In this document: positions 1-8,404 of the stretch, piece by piece
Layout of the letters: every line of letters starts with the position of its first letter
Numbering within the stretch: position 1 is the first letter of the stretch
NCBI GenBank assembly: GCA_963844885.1
Contig: CAWJQA010000020.1
Location: 1-64,000, forward strand
Origin: DATMER01 sp963844885
GTDB taxonomy: Bacteria; Acidobacteriota; Thermoanaerobaculia; Multivoradales; UBA5704
Reading direction: 5' to 3'
Length of the DNA stretch: 64,000 nt
Position numbers and translations under genes: made by a program
The notes under the pieces: generated by a model
The model's input: only the letters and a program-made list of their open reading frames with translations
Database searches by the model: none
What the model was told of the DNA's origin: nothing

Positions 1-2752
1 ATAAAGATAACGGGTGACGTTGCCGTTGGGATCGGTCACCGATATGAGATTGTCCCGCACGTCGTAGCCATAGCTGGTGAGCGTCGCGCTTTGGTCCACA
101 GCCGTGAGACGGTGCAGGGCATCGAAGGTATAGCGGGTATTCGGACTGGTATGGTTTTCATCCTGAACCGCCACGAGGAGCCCGTCGGCATCATAGGTGT
201 TGCGGACAACCGCTCCAACCGGCACCGGGTGCCGATTTCGGCCAGCCGGTGATGGGCGTCGTAGACGAAATCCTCGCGGCTGCGGGTGGTCCAGGCGGCG
301 CAGGCGGGTGCCGGAACGTCGCAGCTCTGAAGCTCCTCGCGTACGGTGGCGCCGAGATCGTCGAGCGTGCGGTGGCGACGCTCGATCTCGCGGCTGGCGG
401 CGTCGAGGCGGATCTCATCCACCAGCCGCTCGGTGCCGTCCTCATACCCATACCGCAACCCGTTGCCTCGCGGCAGAACCGTGCGGATCAGCCGGTCCCG
501 GCCGTCGAAATCATGCCGGGCTGTGTAGTCCGCCGCCTCGGCCGGATCGCCGGCCACGGCCTTCTGAGTGCTCGACACCACCCGGCCGCGGGCGTCGTCG
601 CCCGCAGCGTGACCACTCCATTGGCGTCCGTGGAGCTGCGTGGCGTGCCGTAGACATCGTAATCCGCGGAAAACGTGGCAAGTCCCACCGCATCCGTAAC
701 ACCGCGCAGCCGGCCACGCCGGACCAGATCGGAATCATTATCCGGGTAATAAGAGAATGTCGTCATGTCCGCTACGTCGGTCCGCGGCCCGTCCACGCTG
801 AGCGTTCGGTGGCGGGCATCGAACGTGGTCGTGCGGGTATACGTCACCGGAGTGGTATCCGTCGCGGAAAGCCAGCCGGTCTCGCGGGTGACGAGCACCG
901 TCTCGCCCGAGAGCCACTCCTGGCGGGTGAGCTTTCGTTCGCCGGGCCGGGCGGCGGAGGGCTCGTCGATCTCCGTGCGGAAGCGCGGCCAGGCGGGATC
1001 GTCGTAGCGGTAGCGCACCGTGCGCTCCAGCGGCGTGCCCGCGGCCTCGGTGACGGCCGTCAGATTGGCCCGCGCGTCGTGCTCGTAACGGGTCACGTGG
1101 CCGTTGGCGTCCGTGCGCGAGGTCACCAGATTGTCCGGGCCGTAGGTGAAGCTCTGATCGTCCCCTCCGGCTCCGCCGCAGGACAGACAGTTGCCTTCCA
1201 CCCGGGCCGGCAGGAACCTTCCGCGTTGATAGCTCAGCGTGAAAACCGACACCTGACGGGTCGAAGCGTCGATTTCATGGGTCACCCGGGTCCGGCCCGG
1301 CGGCGTGTCGTATTCCAGCGTGACGAGATCCCGGCCGCCGGCCGGATCGACGGAGAGCGAGGTGATGCCGCGGTCGCGGGAGTCGTAGGCGTGGCCTTCG
1401 AGCAGCGATCCGGCCTCGTCGCGCACCTCCGTCAGCAGGCGCGGCACACCGTGCGAGTCCGCTTGATAGGCGAAGCCGCGCCACGGCAGCTCACCGGGAT
1501 GCAGGGGGTCAAAGACCCGGACGAGCAGGCCGCCCTCGTACTCGAACCGCCAGAGATGCCCATCGGGAAGCTCGACCTCGGCGAGGAGCCCGCCCGAGTA
1601 CCGCAGCTCGATCCGCCGACCCATCGAGTCGGCGACCGATGCCAGGCGCCCATCGGCGTCATAGGTGCCGGTCAGGGCGTTTCCCCAGCGATCGATCGTG
1701 GCGAGCCAGCGGCCGGTCGTGGCGTCGAAGAGGTGACCATGCCGTCGAGGTCGGTCAGCTCCAGATGGTTGCCCGATCGGGTCACGGAGCCGCGCAGCTC
1801 GCCCGGCTCAAACGCGGTCCAGGTGTTCTCTCCCTGCCGGATGTACTCCGACTCCAGGCCCTCGCCGCTCACATGGTAAAGGAAGCGCTCCGCGGCATCC
1901 GTAGCCCGTAGCGTCGCGGCGAACGAATGGCTCCAGCCGGAATCCACAACCAGCCCAGGATGGCGTGCAACCGCGCTGTGGTAGCTCAAGCCGAACGAAG
2001 CGGCAGCGGCGACTGCGCAAGCGAGAACAGCGGCAGGCTGAAAGACACGTCGCCGGACCCTACGTGGACCGGCATCCCCACGCCGAGCGACGGCGCGCCG
2101 CCGCCGCCGGCCGAGCAGGTGCGGCGGTCGGTGCAGGCGGCGGTCACCGCCCGGGTGGCCGTGGCTTCCACCACACCGAGCGGACCTTCGGCCAGAAAGC
2201 CGAGCCGGGCGGTGAACGTCTGCGTGTCGCCGCAGGCGACGTCGATCCCCGTATCCCAGGTGCCGCTCTCGAAGTACGGGAACGTCCGGGCCACCAGATC
2301 ACCGTTGTGGAGGAGAAGGAGATTGTCGGATGACACCAGCGGATCGTTCGTGCAGGTGAAGAACGGCGGCGAGTCGCCGGTGTTCTGGCAGTAGTAGTTC
2401 GGCGCTTCGTAGTCCACGAACACCCGCGTGCCGGAGATGCGGAGCGCGACGGTGGGGCGCGGACCCGAAGCCGGTGGATGGAAGGAGGTGCAGCAGCGCG
2501 GCGGCTGGCCGGCCTCGATGGGGCCGTGGCAGTCGGAGGCCGCGCTCTGGGGTCCGAACCGCCACTGGGTGGTGCGTCCGCCGCCCGGTTGCGTCCAGGA
2601 GGCGGGGCCGAGAGCGTCGGGGAAGCACTGCATCGGCTGCACGCCACAGCCGCCGTGCAGGAGCACGCAGGAGCCCTGGCCGGCGGCCGGCAGAGCGAGA
2701 AGCGAGACGGCAAGCCCAGCAGGGCATATCGGCCGAGGGACAGATCGAGCAT
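1..2752 (-). pseudogene. RHS/YD-repeat surface or toxin-type protein, partial and frame-broken
   Basis: RHS-family proteins are large secreted proteins built from YD repeats that form a shell, often around a C-terminal toxin. The ATG at 2752 follows a GGGAGG ribosome site and opens a signal peptide. Downstream the translation shows many YD-type strands such as RYEHDARANLTAV, SFTYGPDNLVTSRTDANG, YTFDALHRLTAV and YGYDVRDNLISVTDPNGNV, reaching base 1, so the C-terminus lies outside the window. The reading frame changes near 2715, 1997, 1736, 600 and 210; where I could work them out these are one-base losses. The protein sense stays good on both sides of every break, so consensus errors are as likely as real decay. 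Any C-terminal effector cannot be seen. Confidence 0.8.
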
Positions 2753-2928
2753 AAGACCTCCCGGGCGGCCTCAGTGCGACCTCGCCTGCCCGCCAAGGGA
2801 ATGCTTCCAGGACGGGAAACCGGGGCAGGCGCGCTGCCCGACCTCACCGTTGCGGGAAGGCACGGCAGAGTTGCGCGCGGCCGTGACGCTTCGCCTGGGA
2901 TCCAATGCCTCGGCTGAGCTCCCGACGC

Positions 2929-3307
2929 CTCAGCTAACTTAACGACGGCCCAGCTAACTTAACGACGGTCCAGCTAACTTAGCGACGGCCCGGCTAACTT
3001 AGCGACGGTCCAGCTAACTTAGCGATTCCAGTAATTAGGGTCCAGCTAACTTAGCGATGGCTCAGCTAATCTAACGACGGCCCAGCCAATTTAGTGACGG
3101 CCCAGCTAATTTAACGACGGGCCAGCTAACGTAAGGACGGCTCAGCTAATTTAGCGGTGGCCCAGCTAGTTTTGCGATGGCCCAGCTAACTTAAGGACGG
3201 CCCCGCTAATCTAACGACGGTCCAGCTAACTTAACGATGGCTCAGCTAATTTAGTGACGGCCCAGCTAATTTTACGACGCGGCGTCGGTAAATTAGCTGA
3301 GCCGTCG
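2929..3307. repeat. Tandem array of a 20-bp repeat ending in an inverted copy
   Basis: About 17 copies of CAGCTAACTTAACGACGGCC and variants start every 20 bp: 2931, 2951, 2971, 2991, 3011, then 3043, 3063 and so on to 3263. One phase break with a degenerate unit lies near 3029. Most copies keep CAGCTAA and CGACGG, while the positions between vary. The last unit is followed by an inverted copy (3283-3307), so 3258-3304 can fold into a long hairpin with few bulges. There is no spacer diversity as in CRISPR. The period is not a multiple of 3, so the array is not coding. It lies between the 5' end of the RHS gene and a terminator. Nothing else is visible in 2753-2928. Confidence 0.9.
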
Positions 3308-3372
3308 GCATTTTGGCCTGGCTGGCATGGAGTTGGTTGGCTGGGGGGCTGAAGCGGATCCTGGGTAGCCGG

Positions 3373-3401
3373 CAAAAAGAGGGGCGTGCCAGGCACGCCC
3401 C
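3373..3401 (-). terminator. Rho-independent terminator of the 3431-3823 gene
   Basis: A perfect 10-bp stem, GGGGCGTGCC/GGCACGCCCC with a one-base centre (3381-3401), is followed on the minus strand by TCTTTTT. It lies 30 bp past the stop codon of the minus-strand gene. Confidence 0.85.
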
Positions 3402-3430
3402 GATCCTTCCAGCCAGATGTGATCTAGCGG

Positions 3431-3823
3431 CTACTCAGTGGTGGGGGCCACCGTCTCGGGCGGCGGGGGCGGCGGGGGTGCCGGCTGCTTCCTGCCCGAC
3501 CGGCCGCGGAACGGGGGGAGCCCGAACTCGGTCAGCTTCTCGGACCGGATGCCGTAGAACTGCCTGAGGCCTTTCCGCAGCATCGTGGCCAGCCGCTGGC
3601 CGTCCACGATCATCTCCCGCAGATCCTGCGAGGACTGCTGCTTCTCGGCGGCCAGGGCCGCCTGCCTCTGGAGCAGCGCCTGGGCCTGGCTCAGGTGATC
3701 CGCGAACATCACGCGGCTCGCCTCCAGGTGTGGGACCTCGTCCGTGTTGGTCGCCATCGCCGCCAGCAGGCGCTGCCACTCGCCCAAAATTCCCGAATAC
3801 GTCGTCTCGTTCTGCATGGTCAT
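3431..3823 (-). CDS. Small helical protein of unknown function
   Basis: This is a 130-residue protein with no recognised domain. Residues 10-90 look entirely alpha-helical, rich in Ala, Gln, Leu and Arg with heptad-like spacing, which suggests a coiled coil. The tail is basic (RGRSGRK) and then proline-rich with eight consecutive prolines. There is no signal peptide or membrane segment. The ATG at 3823 follows AAGGAGAT, a strong ribosome site. The gene is a single-gene unit with its own consensus promoter (3960-3988) and terminator (3373-3401). It lies downstream of the HTH-TPR regulator gene in the same orientation. I do not recognise the family. Confidence 0.75.
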   Translation of the reverse strand: MTMQNETTYSGILGEWQRLLAAMATNTDEVPHLEASRVMFADHLSQAQALLQRQAALAAEKQQSSQDLREMIVDGQRLATMLRKGLRQFYGIRSEKLTEFGLPPFRGRSGRKQPAPPPPPPPETVAPTTE

Positions 3824-3959
3824 CTCCTTGTGGGGTTCTTGGCCCCTTTGACCTCGCCGGCGCCGGATTTGGCGCCGGGAGGGAATTCAGCAGATCTGTT
3901 CTGCCCGTCCGGCCTGCTCTGTTCCCGTTCCCGTAGTCAGTAGGCCGACAACGACGCGG

Positions 3960-3988
3960 ATAGTAGTTATACGGATCTCCTCTGTCAA
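3960..3988 (-). promoter_or_regulatory. Consensus sigma70-type promoter for the 3431-3823 gene
   Basis: On the minus strand TTGACA (3988-3983) is separated by 17 bp from TACTAT (3965-3960), close to the consensus. Transcription would start near 3953, leaving a leader of about 130 nt. A TATAAC also lies within the spacer. Confidence 0.7.
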
Positions 3989-3991
3989 CTG

Positions 3992-4005
3992 TCTAGTCAG
4001 CTAGA
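3992..4005. promoter_or_regulatory. Perfect palindrome just upstream of the -35 box
   Basis: TCTAG-TCAG-CTAGA is a perfect dyad four bases upstream of the -35 hexamer of the 3960-3988 promoter, where a regulator site could lie. It is also 7 bp past the stop of the HTH-TPR gene. Operator function is inferred from position and symmetry only. Confidence 0.35.
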
Positions 4006-4011
4006 GTATGT

Positions 4012-5526
4012 TTATGATTCAGTTCCAGATTGAAACGTCAACCCCGGATCGCTTTGGGCACGGTAAAGGAAGCGGGCGACCTTCCGGGCCAGCTCCACCG
4101 TGGCGGCCTCTCTCTTCGCCGCCTCGCAGAAGATCCGCAGCGCAATCAGGGCCTGGCTGTGGACCTGCTGGCTCTGGAAGATGAAGGCCATCTCCTCGGC
4201 GATGGTGCGCACCCGCTTCGTTTCGCCCTGCTTCAGGAGCACGAGCGACAGATCCACGCTCACCAGGGCGAAGTCGTAGCTCAGCTCAGGCTTCTGGAAC
4301 GTGCTCCGGACCCGCTCGAAGCCGGCGCGGGCCGACTCCAGGTCTCCGAGCTCGCTGTCGATCTTGGCCGCCAACCACGAGACACGGGCGCTGTCTAGCT
4401 CGCCGCCGAGCCGGTCGGCCAGCCTTCGCACCTCGGGCAGCTTCTCCCGAGCCTCCTCGGCCCGGCCGAGGTGCAGCAGGTCTTCAACAAGGTTGCTGCA
4501 AACAATGCATGCAAACCGTGGCTCGCCCTCAAAATCGAGAAGAGGAATCGCCTCCAGGACCGCCCTGGTCGATGCCTCCGGCTCATCCAGGACGTCATGA
4601 ATGTTCGACTTGGTGAGGAGGATTTTTCCTCGCAATTCACCGCAGTCGAGCGCCAGGGCCTCCTCGATCCGCTGGAGGGCCAGCGGCAGCTCTCGGTCGT
4701 CGCGATGGAGGACGGCCTCGATCCACGGCAGCACGGCCTTGTTCAAGAGCCCCGGGTCGCCCGGCTCGCCTTCCTCCCACAGCCTCCGGGCGCGCACCCG
4801 GGCCTCGCGCGCCGCCGGCAAGTCGTTGCAGACGCGGTACGCATTTGTCAACGCGGCCAGGGCCTGACCTTCGATCCTCCACCGCCAGGCCCGGTCCCCG
4901 TCCACCCGCTCCGCGACATGCACGGCCAGCTTCGCCCACTCCAGCGACTCCGCGGGTTGGTTCGGCGCCTGAAGGAGGCTCTCCGTGGCCAGCCGCTCCG
5001 AGAGAGCCCACTGCTGGAACTCCGCGACGCGCTCGACGAGGAGCCAACGCTGTTTTTCCTTGCGCCGCTTCAGGCGTTCCAGCAGCGGCCCGGCCAGATC
5101 CCGGTCGGCCGCCACGGGCCGGGCGGCCCGCTCCTGCCGGCGGCCCTCCGTGGCCAGGGGCTCGAGAACGAGGTCGAGCGCCGAATCGACCAGGGGAAAC
5201 AGCTCGACGACCGAGACCTGCGCGAGCATCCGGGCTGGCCGGCTCTTGCCTCGAACCGCGAGCCGGAACGAGCGGAGGATCCGGAGCACGGAATCCAGCA
5301 GGTAGCGGGGGAGGCCGGTGACGTCCGCGGTGGTTTTCAGGGCGTCCTCGGGGACAGCCCGGTCCTCCCGCTCCCACATCGACACCTGGGAAGGAAGGAA
5401 ACCAGCCTGCCCGGCAAGCGTCACCTGGTCCCACCAGCCGCGGGCCCATCGCATCAACACCATGGCCAGCCCGGCGCCCGGGACGGCCTTCTTCTTCCTG
5501 CTCTTCTTCGCCTTGCTCATCGTCAT
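4012..5526 (-). CDS. HTH (XRE-like)-TPR regulator, paralogue 1
   Basis: This 504-residue protein has a Lys-rich start, a Cro/XRE-like helix-turn-helix at about residues 25-75 (QAGFLPSQVSMWEREDRAVP) and then a long helical array of TPR-like repeats. In the second half, blocks such as ALQRIEEALALD, GKILLTKSNIHDVLDEPEAS and LVEDLLHLGRAEEAREKLPE are nearly identical to those in the protein at 5965-7440, so the two are recent paralogues. The HTH-plus-TPR layout is that of peptide-sensing regulators such as Rap/PlcR/Rgg, but the family itself is uncharacterised. The ATG at 5526 follows GAGGAGTA; a second ATG two codons later is also possible. It is divergent from the exported-peptide gene at 5657 across 130 bp, so the two share an upstream region. 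Confidence 0.8.
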   Translation of the reverse strand: MTMSKAKKSRKKKAVPGAGLAMVLMRWARGWWDQVTLAGQAGFLPSQVSMWEREDRAVPEDALKTTADVTGLPRYLLDSVLRILRSFRLAVRGKSRPARMLAQVSVVELFPLVDSALDLVLEPLATEGRRQERAARPVAADRDLAGPLLERLKRRKEKQRWLLVERVAEFQQWALSERLATESLLQAPNQPAESLEWAKLAVHVAERVDGDRAWRWRIEGQALAALTNAYRVCNDLPAAREARVRARRLWEEGEPGDPGLLNKAVLPWIEAVLHRDDRELPLALQRIEEALALDCGELRGKILLTKSNIHDVLDEPEASTRAVLEAIPLLDFEGEPRFACIVCSNLVEDLLHLGRAEEAREKLPEVRRLADRLGGELDSARVSWLAAKIDSELGDLESARAGFERVRSTFQKPELSYDFALVSVDLSLVLLKQGETKRVRTIAEEMAFIFQSQQVHSQALIALRIFCEAAKREAATVELARKVARFLYRAQSDPGLTFQSGTES

Positions 5527-5595
5527 TACTCCTCAACCGTGCTCAGAGATCACGGAAGACGGGTTCTTTTCCTCCAGGCTCCTGGCACTATCGTC

Positions 5596-5642
5596 CCGGG
5601 AGGCTCGCTCCGCGGCCAATGGAGGCCCGAGCCGCCTCCCGG
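5596..5642. promoter_or_regulatory. Imperfect inverted repeat before the exported-peptide gene
   Basis: The arms CCGGGAGGC-TCG (5596-5607) and CGA-GCCGCCTCCCGG (5628-5642) pair with one 3-base bulge. They lie between the divergent HTH-TPR gene and the ribosome site of the 5657 gene. This could be an operator or a leader hairpin; no direct evidence separates the two. Confidence 0.4.
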
Positions 5643-5656
5643 ACAGGAGCCGTTCC

Positions 5657-5941
5657 ATGCGTCTTGGTCGTCAAGCAGCCGTATTCGCCCTCGTTCTCGC
5701 CCTCACCCTTCCCTGGGCCGCCGCCGCGGAGCCTCGGCTGGTGGACCGCGGCCTCGGCGAGCGCCATGCGCTGAGCGCCCCCGCACTGCTGGGCCACCTC
5801 TGGGGCTTCCTCACAGGCCTTTGGGAAGCTGCAGGTGCGATCCTCGACCCGCTCGGCACCGACGCGGGGTCTAGCGCCGAACCTCTCGGCAACCCACAGC
5901 CCACCACCGACGCGGGGTCTCGCCTCGAACCACTGGGCTGA
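5657..5941 (+). CDS. Small exported peptide precursor with C-terminal repeat
   Basis: This is a 94-residue protein. The ATG at 5657 has AGGAG eight bases upstream. Residues 1-24 form a clear Sec signal peptide: a basic start, a hydrophobic core, then an Ala-rich cleavage region ending AAAA before EPRL. A short hydrophobic stretch with three Trp residues in residues 10-60 is followed by a repetitive tail with two TDAGS motifs and three D/E-P-L-G motifs, ending SRLEPLG. It lies between two HTH-TPR regulator genes, divergent from one and convergent with the other, and has its own terminator. No known family is recognised. The arrangement (signal peptide, repeated short C-terminal motif, neighbouring HTH-TPR proteins) is what a signalling propeptide would look like, but that is inference. 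Confidence 0.7.
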   Translation: MRLGRQAAVFALVLALTLPWAAAAEPRLVDRGLGERHALSAPALLGHLWGFLTGLWEAAGAILDPLGTDAGSSAEPLGNPQPTTDAGSRLEPLG

Positions 5942-5953
5942 CCTCGGCTGTGT

Positions 5954-5987
5954 GGCCGGAGCCTTCATTCGGCTCCGGCCTTTTCTT
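5954..5987 (+). terminator. Rho-independent terminator of the exported-peptide gene
   Basis: A perfect 10-bp stem GGCCGGAGCC/GGCTCCGGCC with a 7-base loop is followed by TTTTCTT. It starts 12 bp past the stop codon and overlaps the last codons of the convergent gene ending at 5965. Confidence 0.85.
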
Positions 5988-7440
5988 CGAACTTCAGCTC
6001 AGGGTCGTTCTGGGCACGGCGGAGGTACCGCGCCACCTTTCGCGCCAGCTCCACCGTCGCAGTCTCCCGCCGGGCGGCCTCGCAGAAGATCCGCAGCGCG
6101 GCCAGCGCTTCCCGGTGGACCTGCTGGCTCCGGAAGATGGGGAGCATCTCGTCCGCGATGGTGCGCACCTTCTTCGTTTCCCCCTGCTTCAGGAGCACGG
6201 CCGAAAGGTCCAGGCTCACCAGGGCATGGTCGTAGCTCAGCTCAGGCTTGGTGAAGGAGCCGCGCACCTGCTCGAAGCGGCTTCTCGCCTCCGCGAGATT
6301 TCCGAGCCCGGCTTGTACCTTGGCTTCCAACCACACGATCCGCTGGAGGTCCAGCTCGCCGCCGAGGCTCTCGGCCAGCCCTCGCGCCTCGGGCAGCTTC
6401 TCCCGCGCCTCCTCGACTCGGCCGAGGTGAAGCAGATCTTCAACGAGGTGACTGCACACTACGCACGCCAGCCGTGGCTCGCTCTCGAAATCGAGGAGCG
6501 GCATCGCCTCCAGGACCGCCTGCGTCGAAGCTTCCGGCTCGTCCAGGACGTCATGGATGTTCGCCTTGGTGAGGAGGATCTTTCCCCGCAGCTCGCCGTC
6601 GTCGAGCACCAGGGCCTCCTCGATCCGCTGAAGGGCCAGCGGGAGCTCCCGCTCGTCGCGATGGAGGACGGCCTCGACCCACGGCAGCACGGCCGCGTTC
6701 AAGAGCCCCGGGTCACCCGGCTCGCCGTCCTCCCACAGGCGCCGGGCGCGGACCCGGGCTTTGCGCGCCGCCGGCAGGTCGTTGCAGACGCGGTGCGCGT
6801 TCGTCAACGCGGCAAGAGCGAAGCCTTCCAGCCGCGAGCGCCACTCCCGGGCGCCGGACACCAACTCGGCGATGCGCACGGCGAGCCTCGCCAGCCAGAG
6901 GGCCTCCTTGGGATGGTTCGGCGCGGCTTCGAGGCTCTCCCAGACCAGGAGCACGCAGAGGCCCCAGGTGCGGAAGCGCTCCTCCTCCTCGACCATCATC
7001 AGCCGGTCTTCCGGGCTGTACTTCTTCAACTGCCGCCAGAGGACATCGGCCCGGTCCCGGGCATGCAGGGCCTCGCCGCCGAGCGTCAGCAGCTCGAGCG
7101 CGGCGCGCGCAAACGACGCGGCGAACCGGCCGACCCGGGCGGCGATGGCTTCGATCCTCCGCCTCTTGGAGGCGAACGGGCCGGCCGGCCCCGATCTCGC
7201 GTCGGCCCGGGCCGCCTCGAGCTCGCTCAGGGCGGCGTCGATCCTCTCGGGGCCGAGCCCCATCCGGGCGATCATCAGCTCGAGCTTCCCTCGGCGCAGC
7301 TCCTTTTGTCCGCTCTCGAGGTCGTTGACCGTATGGGGCGGTAATCCAGCGGCTTTCTCCAATCGGACCTGGCTCCACCCCAGCCCCTCGCGCAGGAAGC
7401 GGAGCACGATACTCAGGTCGGGCTTGCTCTCTCGGGCCAT
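5965..7440 (-). CDS. HTH (XRE-like)-TPR regulator, paralogue 2
   Basis: The protein has 491 residues from the ATG at 7440, chosen because GAGGAGATCCG lies directly before it; the frame stays open further upstream. An XRE-type helix-turn-helix fills about residues 5-60 (GWSQVRLEKAAGLPPHTVND), more canonical than in paralogue 1. The rest is helical and TPR-like. From about residue 200 it closely matches the 4012-5526 protein (for example GKILLTKANIHDVLDEPEAS, LVEDLLHLGRVEEAREKLPE and VSLDLSAVLLKQGETK), while the N-terminal DNA-binding halves differ much more. This fits a shared sensing module with different DNA targets. It is convergent with the exported-peptide gene, which ends 24 bp before its stop. 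Confidence 0.8.
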   Translation of the reverse strand: MARESKPDLSIVLRFLREGLGWSQVRLEKAAGLPPHTVNDLESGQKELRRGKLELMIARMGLGPERIDAALSELEAARADARSGPAGPFASKRRRIEAIAARVGRFAASFARAALELLTLGGEALHARDRADVLWRQLKKYSPEDRLMMVEEEERFRTWGLCVLLVWESLEAAPNHPKEALWLARLAVRIAELVSGAREWRSRLEGFALAALTNAHRVCNDLPAARKARVRARRLWEDGEPGDPGLLNAAVLPWVEAVLHRDERELPLALQRIEEALVLDDGELRGKILLTKANIHDVLDEPEASTQAVLEAMPLLDFESEPRLACVVCSHLVEDLLHLGRVEEAREKLPEARGLAESLGGELDLQRIVWLEAKVQAGLGNLAEARSRFEQVRGSFTKPELSYDHALVSLDLSAVLLKQGETKKVRTIADEMLPIFRSQQVHREALAALRIFCEAARRETATVELARKVARYLRRAQNDPELKFEEKAGAE

Positions 7441-7495
7441 CGGATCTCCTCTCGAAATCTTCCTTCCATATACAGTTGCCGCCGGCCCCCTTTTT

Positions 7496-7524
7496 TTGAC
7501 AGGGCGGAGCAAATTCCCTGAAAT
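7496..7524 (+). promoter_or_regulatory. Possible promoter for the 7648-8375 pair
   Basis: TTGACA (7496-7501), a 17-bp spacer and TGAAAT (7519-7524). The -35 box is consensus and the -10 box is weak. It would give a leader of about 115 nt. Confidence 0.35.
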
Positions 7525-7647
7525 TTCCCGGAACCTTCCGAAAGGGCCGTGCTGGTCCATCACCCAAGGAGCATGTCTTCCGCACTTGCTTGGCAGATCA
7601 CAAAGCCTGGCCTAGCCTCTCCTCGTTGGTGCTAATGGAGAGACTCT

Positions 7648-7833
7648 GTGATCAGCACAAACCCCGAGGAGATGCGGCGGCTGGCGGACCGGATTCTCGA
7701 AGAGATCGGGAGGCCGGACCCGGGCAGCAGCGAGGAGGCCTGCCAGCGCCTCGTCGCCGGCAAGACGACCGAGAATGAGACGCGCGACCTCGTGCGCAAT
7801 CTGTTGCGCCGCGCCGCGGAGCGGAGATCATGA
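7648..7833 (+). CDS. Small protein of unknown function, coupled to the next gene
   Basis: The protein has 61 residues and starts at a GTG with GGAG seven bases upstream. It is charged and helical with no signal peptide. Its tail (RDLVRNLLRRAAERRS) resembles the helix seen in Cys-rich anti-sigma-like domains, but no cysteine pair follows. The stop overlaps the next start by 4 nt, so the two genes are very probably translated together. I do not recognise the family. Confidence 0.55.
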   Translation: MISTNPEEMRRLADRILEEIGRPDPGSSEEACQRLVAGKTTENETRDLVRNLLRRAAERRS

Positions 7834-8375
7834 CAAACCAGGAAACAGCGGGAAAAAAGATCCTGTTGCCAAGCGTTCGCTCCTGGAGCACCCCGTCGGA
7901 AACTGAATTCCGCGATGCTCTCGAACGGCGCATCCGCAGGACGCTTGGAGCGGAGGCCGCGGCCCAGGTTCGGCCGCGGCTGGACGATCTGCCTCTCGAG
8001 CGATTGCGCACCGCCGTGGCCCGGCTACCCTATGTCGACGACGTCTCGGCGCTCGTCGATCCGGACTGGAAGCTGGAAGCCGAGTTGATCGGGTTGGCCA
8101 AGCTTGCGCGCCATGCCTTCGGGTGGCCCATGGCAGCCGGAATTCTGCTGGAGGTTCGCACGGGGCGGCGGCCGTCCAACACGGGGGTATTCTTCGTCGA
8201 GATCCCCTGGCTCGAGCATCTGCGCGAGGCGAGGAAGATTGTGAAAACCCTGGCTGAGTCGGGCTGGGTTGTCTTGAAGCTCGCCAGCCCGGAGGCCGCG
8301 GTCAACCTGAGCCGGACCGTCGACTCGAAGATCGTTCGGGCTTTTCGCCTCGGCAAGTCGACTGTGCGTTTATGA
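7830..8375 (+). CDS. Hypothetical protein, second gene of a coupled pair
   Basis: This 181-residue soluble protein has no known motif that I can name. The N-terminal half is charged and helical (ETEFRDALERRIRRTLGAEA). The C-terminal half alternates hydrophobic strands and helices (NTGVFFVEIPWLEHLREA, then ESGWVVLKLASPEAA), which suggests a small alpha/beta fold. It overlaps the upstream 61-residue gene by 4 nt. It is convergent with the decarboxylase gene, with 29 bp between the stops. A small first protein coupled to a larger one could be a toxin-antitoxin or chaperone-client pair, but nothing in the sequence decides this. Confidence 0.65.
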   Translation: MTNQETAGKKILLPSVRSWSTPSETEFRDALERRIRRTLGAEAAAQVRPRLDDLPLERLRTAVARLPYVDDVSALVDPDWKLEAELIGLAKLARHAFGWPMAAGILLEVRTGRRPSNTGVFFVEIPWLEHLREARKIVKTLAESGWVVLKLASPEAAVNLSRTVDSKIVRAFRLGKSTVRL

Positions 8376-8404
8376 CCGTTTATCTCTCGGCAGTGGCCGC
8401 CTGC

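Noticed and set aside
1..2752. Programmed frameshifting in the RHS gene
   Set aside because: Five breaks at unrelated sequences without slippery sites or pseudoknots fit indels, not recoding.
2929..3307. CRISPR array
   Set aside because: Units follow each other every 20 bp with no unique spacer between them, and the last unit is inverted.
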